NCBI GenBank assembly: GCA_003645555.1
Contig: QNFN01000023.1
Coordinates: 1 to 12,421, forward strand
Source of the DNA: Gammaproteobacteria bacterium
GTDB taxonomy: Bacteria; Pseudomonadota; Gammaproteobacteria; QNFN01
Direction: 5' to 3'
Length of the DNA stretch: 12,421 nt
Shown: positions 7,436 to 12,411 of the stretch, one piece after another
Layout: each line of letters starts with the position of its first letter
Numbering within the stretch: position 1 is the stretch's first letter
Program-made: the position numbers and the translations under genes
The notes under the pieces: model-generated
Databases searched by the model: none
The model's input: the letters and a program-made list of their open reading frames with translations, nothing else
What the model was told of the DNA's origin: nothing

Positions 7436-7464
7436 TTGAGGCTATATAGCATGGACGCTATAAT
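7436..7464 (+). promoter_or_regulatory. Promoter and overlapping operator of the HigBA-like module
   Basis: TTGAGG (7436-7441), a 17-bp spacer and a perfect TATAAT (7459-7464) form the best sigma70 promoter in the window. The inverted repeat TATAGC-6-GCTATA (7445-7462) covers the spacer and the -10, and the palindrome GCTATATAGC (7441-7450) overlaps it. A repressor here would block polymerase directly, the usual HigA or HigBA arrangement. A ribosome site TAAGGAAG follows at 7472-7479. Confidence 0.75.
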
Positions 7465-7485
7465 GCATGATGTAAGGAAGCATTG

Positions 7486-7833
7486 ATGGCTTGGTCTGTC
7501 GTGACCATCGAAGCCTTCGACGTATGGTTCCTGGCACTGGACCGATCGGAACAGGAGAGCGTGCTTGCGGTTGTGATGATGCTTGAATCCGAGGGTCCGA
7601 TGCTGGGCCGGCCCTACGTCGACTCGCTGTATGGGGCAGCAAGGGTGGGTCATCTCAAGGAGCTACGCATTCAGCACCGAGGTAAGCCCTACCGGGTTCT
7701 GTTTGCTTTCGATCCACGCCGGCGTGCCGTACTGTTGTGTGGTGGCAGAAAGGACGGACGCAAGCGTTTCTACGCGAAGATGATTGAGTTGGCAGAACGA
7801 GAATACCTCGCGTACCTATCGACCCTGGAGTGA
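7486..7833 (+). CDS. HigB-like toxin (phage Gp49-like RelE superfamily)
   Basis: This 115-residue protein belongs to the Gp49/HigB-like type II toxins, which are ribosome-dependent mRNA interferases in studied members. Signature parts are LGRPYVDSLYG (about 41-51), LKELRIQHRGKPYRVLFAFDP (about 58-78), then LLCGGRKDGRKRFYAKMIELAEREY (about 84-108). The ATG at 7486 has the ribosome site TAAGGAAG 6 nt upstream; a TTG one codon earlier is less likely. The toxin gene precedes the antitoxin gene, as in higBA. The antitoxin follows after 3 nt. The pair sits between rmlA and rmlC on the same strand, so its promoter can also drive rmlC and rmlD. The family is clear, the cellular target inferred. Confidence 0.9.
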   Translation: MAWSVVTIEAFDVWFLALDRSEQESVLAVVMMLESEGPMLGRPYVDSLYGAARVGHLKELRIQHRGKPYRVLFAFDPRRRAVLLCGGRKDGRKRFYAKMIELAEREYLAYLSTLE

Positions 7834-7836
7834 CCG

Positions 7837-8139
7837 ATGCCCAAACCTCTCAAGCAACTGCTGAAAAAGGTCGACCCTGCCGTGGTAAACGGGGCACGCG
7901 TCAAGGCGGACCGTTTCCTTCTGGAGCTGCAGCTCGCGCGGCTCCGCGAGGAATCGCAGCTCTCACAGCAGGAGATCGCAGATATCCTCGGTATCTCTCA
8001 GCCTTCGGTGGCCAACCTCGAAAAGCGCGGTGAGGAGGTCAAGCTCTCCACGCTCAAGCGCTACGTAGAGGCGTTGGGCGGCAAGCTCACCCTCGATATC
8101 GAATTCACCGACGGCCGTCATATAGGCATCAACGTTTGA
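7837..8139 (+). CDS. HigA-like XRE-family antitoxin
   Basis: This 100-residue protein has one helix-turn-helix of the XRE/Cro type at about residues 34-80: LARLREESQLSQQEIADILGISQPSVANLEKRGE, with LSTLKRYVEALGG after it. The C-terminal strand KLTLDIEFTDG is common in partners of Gp49-like toxins. The ribosome site GGAG (7827-7830) lies in the end of the toxin gene and only 3 nt separate the genes, so translation is coupled. It should neutralise the toxin and bind the palindromes at 7441-7462. The stop is 8 bp before the rmlC start, and rmlC has no good ribosome site, so rmlC translation may depend on ribosomes finishing this antitoxin. Confidence 0.9.
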   Translation: MPKPLKQLLKKVDPAVVNGARVKADRFLLELQLARLREESQLSQQEIADILGISQPSVANLEKRGEEVKLSTLKRYVEALGGKLTLDIEFTDGRHIGINV

Positions 8140-8147
8140 CGTCACCA

Positions 8148-8693
8148 ATGCACTTCACACCCACCAACATTCCCGACCTCCTGAAGATCGAGCCTGCCGT
8201 CCACGGCGACGCACGCGGCTACTTCATGGAGACCTGGCGCGAGAACGTTTTTGCCGAGCACGGCATCCCGCCTTTTGTGCAAGACAACCAGAGTGGTTCG
8301 ACAAAGGGCGTGTTGCGCGGTTTGCACTACCAGGTGCGTCAGCCGCAGGGAAAGCTGGTTCGCGTTCTTGTGGGTGAGATATTCGACGTCGCTGTCGACC
8401 TGAGGAAAAGTTCACCGACCTTCGGCCAGTGGGTCGGCGAGACGCTGAGCGCTGAAAATCGCACCATGCTCTGGGTGCCTCCCGGCTTTGCCCATGGCTT
8501 CCTGGTGCTGAGCGAGACTGCCGAGATCGCCTACCGCTGCACCGATTACTACGCTCCCGAGCTTGAGCGTACCCTCGCCTGGGATGACCCGCAGATTGCG
8601 ATCGCCTGGCCGTTGGAAGAAGTCAAGAAGCCAGCTCTCTCCGCCAAGGATGCCCAGGGTCAGGCACTGGTCGACGCCGAGACCTATCCATGA
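8148..8693 (+). CDS. rmlC: dTDP-4-dehydrorhamnose 3,5-epimerase
   Basis: RmlC epimerises C3 and C5 of dTDP-4-keto-6-deoxyglucose, giving dTDP-4-keto-L-rhamnose, the third step of the pathway. The 181 residues form the usual small cupin. HGDARGYFMETW (19-30) is a substrate-binding strand. GVLRGLHYQ (54-62) contains the catalytic His60. KLVRVLVGEIFDVAVDLRKSSPTFG (69-93), WVPPGFAHGFLVLS (109-122), the YRCTDYYAPELE tyrosine region (129-140) and LSAKD with Asp168 all fit. ATG 8148 gives the typical N-terminus; a TTG at 8136 overlapping the antitoxin stop is less likely. No Shine-Dalgarno is visible, which suggests coupling to the antitoxin gene 8 bp upstream. It is normally next to rmlA; here a TA module lies between. 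Confidence 0.96.
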   Translation: MHFTPTNIPDLLKIEPAVHGDARGYFMETWRENVFAEHGIPPFVQDNQSGSTKGVLRGLHYQVRQPQGKLVRVLVGEIFDVAVDLRKSSPTFGQWVGETLSAENRTMLWVPPGFAHGFLVLSETAEIAYRCTDYYAPELERTLAWDDPQIAIAWPLEEVKKPALSAKDAQGQALVDAETYP

Positions 8694-8720
8694 AGGCCGT
8701 AATGCAGCCCAAACCAAACA

Positions 8721-8757
8721 GGCTGGACTTCAGCCCGACGCGTCGGGCTGTACCCGA
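8721..8757. repeat. Degenerate family A REP doublet between rmlC and rmlD
   Basis: GGCTGGACTTCAGCCCGAC (8721-8739) resembles a REP unit. The perfect loopless 20-bp palindrome CAGCCCGACGCGTCGGGCTG (8731-8750) looks like two units fused head to head. It could form a strong cruciform or hairpin inside an rmlC-rmlD transcript. Confidence 0.75.
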
Positions 8758-8803
8758 CCCAGATACCTCCTAGAAGTACACTCGCATACATGTCACTCAG
8801 GCA

Positions 8804-8846
8804 TGTAGGAGCGCCCCCTTTATGCCCCGCGAGTATGGGCGTGATC
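8804..8846. repeat. Family B repeat, left half, before rmlD
   Basis: TGTAGGAGCGCC...CTTTATGCCC matches the left half of the complete copy at 2408, ending in a GGCGTGATC that parallels GGCGCGATC. The ATG at 8823 lies inside this repeat, as does the matching ATG after proB, and is therefore a poor candidate for the rmlD start. Confidence 0.75.
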
Positions 8847-8869
8847 AACAACCCTGCAAGGACCCAACC

Positions 8870-9739
8870 TTGAAAGCTCTAATTCTCGGCGCCAACGGCC
8901 AACTCGGTACCGAGCTCAAGAAAACCGTCCCTGACGGCATCGAGTTCATCGCCCACGACCGCGCCACGCTTGATATCGCCGATCCAAAAGTGGTTCACGC
9001 TGTAATCAGCGCTGAGCGCCCACAACTCGTGGTCAACGCCGCGGCCTACACCGCCGTCGATCGTGCCGAGAGCGAGTCGGAGCAGGCCTTCGTCACCAAT
9101 GCCGAGGGAGCAGGGCACGTCGCCATTGCCGCTGCCGCCCAAGGGGCACGGCTGGTACATATATCAACTGATTTCGTCTTTGACGGTCGAAAATCGATAC
9201 CTTACCGACCCGACGACCGCACCAACCCGCAGTCGGTCTACGGCAAATCGAAATGCGAGGGAGAGGAGCGGGTGCTCGCCGCCTACCCCGAGGCGACCGT
9301 CCTGCGCACCGCATGGCTTTACGCCGCCGGCGGCAGGAACTTCGTCAGCACCATGCTCGGGTTGATGCGCGAGGGCAAACCACTGCGGGTTGTTGCCGAC
9401 CAGGTTGGCACCCCCACGTGGGCACGTACCCTCGCGGAGGCCACCTGGGCTCTCGGCCTGACCCTGTCGGCAACCGGTATCCATCACTGGACCGACGCCG
9501 GTGTCGCCAGCTGGTACGACTTTGCCGTCGCCATACAGGACGAGGCCATGACCCTCGGCCTGCTCGACAAGCCGACCGGCATTACCCCCATCACCACCGC
9601 CGATTACCCGACGCCGGCCATGCGCCCGGCCTACAGCGTGCTCGATTGCCGAGTGACGCGCGAAGCGGCCGGACTGGAAGGGAGGCACTGGCGCCACGCC
9701 CTCGCCGAAATGCTCAGGGAAGTGAAGGCAAGCACCTGA
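8870..9739 (+). CDS. rmlD: dTDP-4-dehydrorhamnose reductase
   Basis: RmlD reduces dTDP-4-keto-L-rhamnose to dTDP-L-rhamnose with NAD(P)H, the last step of the pathway. It is an extended SDR: GANGQLG at 8-13 region binds the cofactor, VVNAAAYTAVDRAE (54-67) is the family signature, HISTDFVFDG (97-106) carries the Thr-Asp pair, and YGKSK (124-128) the Tyr-Lys pair. RTAWLYAAGGRNFV and VADQVGTPTWARTLAE are also typical. I choose TTG 8870, preceded by AAGGA at 8858-8862, because it gives the canonical start (L/M)KALILGANG and 289 residues. The in-frame ATG at 8822 would add 16 residues encoded by a family B repeat. Gene order rmlB-A-C-D is otherwise standard. Confidence 0.95.
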   Translation: MKALILGANGQLGTELKKTVPDGIEFIAHDRATLDIADPKVVHAVISAERPQLVVNAAAYTAVDRAESESEQAFVTNAEGAGHVAIAAAAQGARLVHISTDFVFDGRKSIPYRPDDRTNPQSVYGKSKCEGEERVLAAYPEATVLRTAWLYAAGGRNFVSTMLGLMREGKPLRVVADQVGTPTWARTLAEATWALGLTLSATGIHHWTDAGVASWYDFAVAIQDEAMTLGLLDKPTGITPITTADYPTPAMRPAYSVLDCRVTREAAGLEGRHWRHALAEMLREVKAST

Positions 9740-9772
9740 CCAAACGTTACGTGCAGGCTGGGCTAAAGTTTG

Positions 9773-9861
9773 GCCCACACATGCAATCACGACCCGGATT
9801 TCTTCCTGTAGGTAGGGCTTCAGCCCGACAGGATGTCGGGAATAATGTCGGACTGGAGTCC
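9773..9861. repeat. Family A REP with extended flank, after rmlD
   Basis: The 59 bp at 9773-9831 match 6148-6206 after rmlB at 53 positions, including the unique flank and the REP core. A partial unit, AATGTCGGACTGGAGTCC (9844-9861), follows and parallels the AATGTCGGACTG at the rmlB stop, but the order is reversed. It fills much of the rmlD-hipB gap. Confidence 0.85.
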
Positions 9862-9963
9862 TGATCTGGGGTGCTGATGGGCAGTTCGATAATCTCCCCG
9901 TTCTAGGAAAATATCTCTTGCAGCGAACATTCTGATACGTTGAGCCGCTAGGAGGGGCTTATT

Positions 9964-10041
9964 TCAGATATTATGTTCGACATAACAGACAAATATATTG
10001 TTTTCTATTAGAAAGCGTATACTATGACAAATAATGTCTGA
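9964..10041 (+). promoter_or_regulatory. HipB operator array and promoter
   Basis: This AT-rich stretch stands out from the GC-rich surroundings. It holds the perfect palindromes TTATGT-TCG-ACATAA (9971-9985) and TTTCTA-T-TAGAAA (10002-10014), the ACAA/TTGT arms (9989-10001), and an outer imperfect inverted pair TCAGATATTATGT (9964-9976) and AAATAATGTCTGA (10029-10041), 11 of 13 matching. TATACT (10018-10023) is a good -10, while the -35 is poor. Transcription would start at about 10030-10034, at the hipB start codon. This fits repression by HipB on multiple operators. Confidence 0.65.
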
Positions 10042-10267
10042 TATAGAGAACATCACTAAAAGCATCGGTATGACGATCCGCATCCGTCGGAAGCAACTCG
10101 GCATGACTCAACTGGACCTCGCCGAAATCGCCGGGTTGCAGCGCCAGACGATCGGTCGCGTCGAGAACGGTAACGAGGCCGTCACTGTCGCTACGGTGGC
10201 ACGCGTTGCCGCAGCGGTGGGTCTCGACTTGATGGTCATGCCCCGGTATGCCGACGGTCGCTCATGA
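10034..10267 (+). CDS. hipB: HipB-like XRE-family antitoxin
   Basis: This 77-residue single-domain helix-turn-helix protein has the core IRIRRKQLGMTQLDLAEIAGLQRQTIGRVENGNEAVTVATVARVAAAVGLDL (about 15-66), broken here only by family-typical loops. It is of HipB type, which represses the operon and holds the HipA kinase inactive. The ATG at 10034 has no Shine-Dalgarno, and the -10 TATACT ends only 10 nt before it, so the mRNA may be leaderless. An ATG at 10070 (residue 13) is an alternative start, also without a ribosome site. The gene overlaps hipA by 4 bases (ATGA), the typical coupled junction. Its family is clear, partly because the next gene is hipA. Confidence 0.9.
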   Translation: MSDIENITKSIGMTIRIRRKQLGMTQLDLAEIAGLQRQTIGRVENGNEAVTVATVARVAAAVGLDLMVMPRYADGRS

Positions 10268-11484
10268 GGCCATCAGACGCCAAGAGTGTCGACATCGCGG
10301 ATGTTTACAAGAGTGATCAGCTGGCGGGGTACCTCACCAGGACCCGCGAGGGCACATCGTTCCAGTATGCCCGCGATTACATCGGCGGAACGGGCGAGGC
10401 GGTGGCCTCCACCCTGCCGGTCCGAGAGGCCTCATACGTCACTGGTGCGGGTGCGGTGCCTGCCTTCTTCGCGGGTCTGCTTCCCGAGGGGGTGCGTCTT
10501 CTCGCCGTGGTCGCCGCAGTCAAAACATCACCCGACGATGAACTCTCTCTCCTGATAGCCGTTGGAGAAGATGCGGTGGGTGATGTCCGCATCATCCCGC
10601 ACGGATCGGAGCCCGCTACCAAGCCCCGAGCGCTCCCTGCCGTACCAGGTGAGGTCTCATTTGCAGATCTGTTTGCGCGATCGATCGATCCGTCGACTGC
10701 AGAACTGGACCGGGCCCTGCCGGGTGTGCAGGAGAAGTTGTCTGATGCGATGGTGTCATTCCCTCTCGCAGGAGCGAAAGGGCCGGCGATCCTGAAACTC
10801 AACCCAGCCGCCTTTCCACGCATCGTTGAGAACGAGGCATTCTGTCTGAGCCTTGCTAAGCGTGCCGGCCTGACCGTCCCGCGATTCGAGGTGATCGAAG
10901 ACCGCGATGGAGTGAGCGGGCTGCTCGTGGAGCGCTTTGACCGCAGGGTTGCGAACGGTTCAGTGCGCCGGCTGGCCCAGGAAGATGCCTGTCAACTTCT
11001 GAACAGGTGGCCAGCCGACAAGTACCGGGTCAGCATCAACGACATGGCTGAGCGTCTCGTAGAGGTCACGTCATCACGCGAGGCCTCGATCATGGACCTC
11101 GTTGAGCAGGTCGCATTCAGCTGGATCGTGGGCAACGGTGACATGCACGCGAAGAACTACTCAGTGCAGTGGTTGAAGGAGGAGCGACTTGTCGTCCCCT
11201 CACCTGTCTATGACGTGGTGTCGACTATCCCCTATCCACTGGACCAGCACATGGCGCTGAAACTGGACGGCAGGGATGCCAATCTCCGTGGCCGGTTCCT
11301 GGTCGATTTCGCATCCCGATTTGGTGTCCCGGAGTCGATGTCGCGGCGAAGGCTCAGCGCGCTTGCCGATGGCGTGGCGCCCTACATCGATGAGGCCTCT
11401 CATATCGGATTCGACGATCGCACGACCGAGCGGCTGGCGACAGAGATGAATCGCAGGATCACGGCCCTTCGTCGCTTCGACTGA
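10264..11484 (+). CDS. hipA: HipA-family serine/threonine kinase toxin
   Basis: HipA toxins phosphorylate proteins such as glutamyl-tRNA synthetase in E. coli, halting translation and causing persistence. The 406 residues are slightly shorter than E. coli HipA (440). An N-terminal HipA_1-like subdomain covers about 10-115 (DQLAGYLTRTREGTSFQYARDYI). The kinase part shows GVQEKLS (154-160), AILKLN with Lys178, ENEAFCLSLAKRAGLTVP (189-206), LVERFDRR (221-228) and LAQEDACQLL (237-246). The catalytic segment NGDMHAKNYS carries Asp293, and VYDVVST carries the metal ligand Asp317. All catalytic motifs look intact. By my alignment the residue matching E. coli Ser150, the autophosphorylation site before GAQEK, is not serine (RALPGVQEK here). 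Start ATG 10264 overlaps the hipB stop. The target cannot be read from sequence. Confidence 0.93.
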   Translation: MRPSDAKSVDIADVYKSDQLAGYLTRTREGTSFQYARDYIGGTGEAVASTLPVREASYVTGAGAVPAFFAGLLPEGVRLLAVVAAVKTSPDDELSLLIAVGEDAVGDVRIIPHGSEPATKPRALPAVPGEVSFADLFARSIDPSTAELDRALPGVQEKLSDAMVSFPLAGAKGPAILKLNPAAFPRIVENEAFCLSLAKRAGLTVPRFEVIEDRDGVSGLLVERFDRRVANGSVRRLAQEDACQLLNRWPADKYRVSINDMAERLVEVTSSREASIMDLVEQVAFSWIVGNGDMHAKNYSVQWLKEERLVVPSPVYDVVSTIPYPLDQHMALKLDGRDANLRGRFLVDFASRFGVPESMSRRRLSALADGVAPYIDEASHIGFDDRTTERLATEMNRRITALRRFD

Positions 11485-11650
11485 CGTTCATCAGGTTCGC
11501 CACGAGCATGCTTTCAAGGTCACGGAACCCGACGATGAAGAGCCACCAGTCGAACCCCTTGGCCGACAAAATACGAAGACCAGACGAGATCAGCGCGACA
11601 ACTAAACCGGCCTGAACTGTACTGGCGCCTTTTCCATCTCCCCAATCCAT
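11459..11650 (-). CDS. Possible small hydrophobic protein, unrecognised
   Basis: This is a 63-codon reverse-strand frame beginning MDWGDGKGASTVQAGLVV. Residues about 12-28 are hydrophobic and could be a membrane helix, and a second hydrophobic patch, DWWLFIVGF, follows at about 34-42. It overlaps the hipA 3' end by 26 bp in convergent orientation. A GGAG lies too close (2 nt) to the ATG to be a good ribosome site, and no promoter was found. I do not recognise the family. It could be a real small protein, the remnant of a larger gene, or chance. Confidence 0.25.
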   Translation of the reverse strand: MDWGDGKGASTVQAGLVVALISSGLRILSAKGFDWWLFIVGFRDLESMLVANLMNVSRSDEGP

Positions 11651-11677
11651 TGCTCCACACCAAGTATGAGGTTATCC

Positions 11678-11698
11678 TGCGTTCAACTATTGAACGCA
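11678..11698. promoter_or_regulatory. Perfect 21-bp palindrome, possible operator of the EPS leader
   Basis: TGCGTTCAA-CTA-TTGAACGCA has 9-bp arms and a 3-bp centre. A weak promoter, TTGCTC (11650-11655), a 17-bp spacer and TATCCT (11673-11678), would start transcription near 11685, within the palindrome. It fits a dimeric regulator site, perhaps for the MarR-like protein encoded 240 bp downstream. That link is inference. A small hairpin CCTGC/GCAGG follows at 11699-11713. Confidence 0.45.
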
Positions 11699-11735
11699 CC
11701 TGCCGCAAGCAGGCCAAGAAGCTAGCCAGGGCACC

Positions 11736-11850
11736 CGTAGATCGGACCTCAGTCCGACAAAGCCCAGGGCCACCACATCATGTGGGTCAGACTTCAGTCC
11801 GACAAAAAACCAGGGCCACAACGCCCTGTATGTCGGACTTCAGTCCGACA
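11736..11850. repeat. Three tandem family A REP units in the EPS leader
   Basis: Units at 11736-11759, 11781-11804 and 11827-11850 are spaced 45-46 bp and all in the same orientation, each ending CAGTCCGACA. The spacers share CCAGGGC(C)AC, which also precedes the first unit, so the whole unit of about 45 bp seems to have been duplicated in tandem. Each unit can form a short hairpin in the leader RNA. Frames running through them on either strand are not credible genes. Confidence 0.85.
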
Positions 11851-11890
11851 AGGAATGGTGTTCAATTCACCCATGCCCCCAACAGGGCAG

Positions 11891-11902
11891 GGCGGTAGCG
11901 TG
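11891..11902 (+). promoter_or_regulatory. ops element (RfaH recruitment site)
   Basis: GGCGGTAGCGTG is an exact match to the 12-base ops element, the core of JUMPstart sequences in the leaders of polysaccharide, LPS and F-factor operons. There it pauses RNA polymerase and loads the antiterminator RfaH. It lies 37 nt before an EPS-associated regulator gene, on the same strand and in an untranslated leader, exactly the expected context. The rest of the 39-bp JUMPstart is not conserved here. No second copy was seen in the window. Confidence 0.85.
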
Positions 11903-11939
11903 CCCAGCCACGCGACTCCAGCAAAATAAACACAAGACA

Positions 11940-12287
11940 ATGCCCTCCACCGAAGCCCACCTAAAGATCCTTCGCCTGATCGAGGCCAACCCTGACCTTT
12001 CGCAGCGCGATATCGCACGAGAACTGGGTATTAGCCTTGGCAAGACCAACTACTGCCTGAAAGCGCTGATAGACAAGGGCTGGATCAAGGCGCAGAACTT
12101 CAGCAACAATCCTAACAAGCTCTCCTACGCTAACCTGCTTACCCCACAGGGTGTCACCGGGAAGGTGCGTATTACCAAGAACTTCCTGATGCGCAAGTTA
12201 GCCGAGTACCAAGACCTCGAGAACGAAATCAAGCGCCTCACCGCAGAGGTGCGCGAGGCCGACAGCGGCCTCCCTGGGTCCAAGTAA
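11940..12287 (+). CDS. MarR-family EPS-associated transcriptional regulator
   Basis: This 115-residue protein is a winged helix-turn-helix regulator of the MarR_EPS type (I believe TIGR04176), usually found at the head of exopolysaccharide gene clusters. The DNA-binding part is about residues 5-72: LKILRLIEANPDLSQRDIAR, then ELGISLGKTNYCLKALIDKG as the recognition region, and KLSYANLLTPQG as the wing. Residues about 78-107 (LMRKLAEYQDLENEIKRLTAEV) form a likely coiled coil for dimerisation. The ATG at 11940 fits the family N-terminus, though only a weak AAG precedes it. The ops site lies 37 nt upstream, so gene and downstream operon are probably RfaH-controlled. The polysaccharide genes should follow past the window end. 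The effector or ligand is unknown. Confidence 0.88.
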   Translation: MPSTEAHLKILRLIEANPDLSQRDIARELGISLGKTNYCLKALIDKGWIKAQNFSNNPNKLSYANLLTPQGVTGKVRITKNFLMRKLAEYQDLENEIKRLTAEVREADSGLPGSK

Positions 12288-12301
12288 AATCCACCCAACC
12301 C

Positions 12302-12329
12302 GTAGGAGCCCCGTCCACGGGGCGATATC
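12302..12329. repeat. Family B-like repeat after the EPS regulator
   Basis: GTAGGAGC followed by the hairpin GCCCCGT-CC-ACGGGGC (12308-12323) and GATAT lies 14 bp after the stop codon. The start matches family B ends at 2409 and 8805, but the interior differs. No T-tract follows, so termination is uncertain. Confidence 0.6.
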
Positions 12330-12368
12330 CCTAATTTACGAACCGCACGCCACTATCAGCTCACATGT

Positions 12369-12411
12369 GACTCTACATATAATGACAATATGTGTCATTA
12401 TATGTAGAGTC
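12369..12411. promoter_or_regulatory. AT-rich 19-bp perfect inverted repeat at the right edge
   Basis: GACTCTACATATAATGACA (12369-12387) pairs perfectly with TGTCATTATATGTAGAGTC (12393-12411) around a 5-nt loop. TATAAT occurs in each arm, once per strand (12378-12383 on +). An ATG at 12417 may begin the next gene. Its composition resembles the operator of the HipBA module more than the GC-rich REP families, so an operator/promoter is likelier than a REP. No good -35 was found, and the window ends before this can be judged. Confidence 0.55.

Noticed and set aside
8822..8869. ATG at 8822 as the rmlD start (305 residues)
   Set aside because: The extra 16 residues are encoded partly by a family B repeat; TTG 8870 has a ribosome site and gives the conserved N-terminus.
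11736..11850. CRISPR-like array from three regularly spaced repeats
   Set aside because: Repeats are imperfect palindromes of the dispersed REP family, the spacers resemble each other, only three units exist, and no cas genes are present.
11650..11898. An 82-codon + strand frame through the tandem REPs
   Set aside because: Its C-terminal half is translation of REP units and it ends in the ops region; no ribosome site or family similarity.
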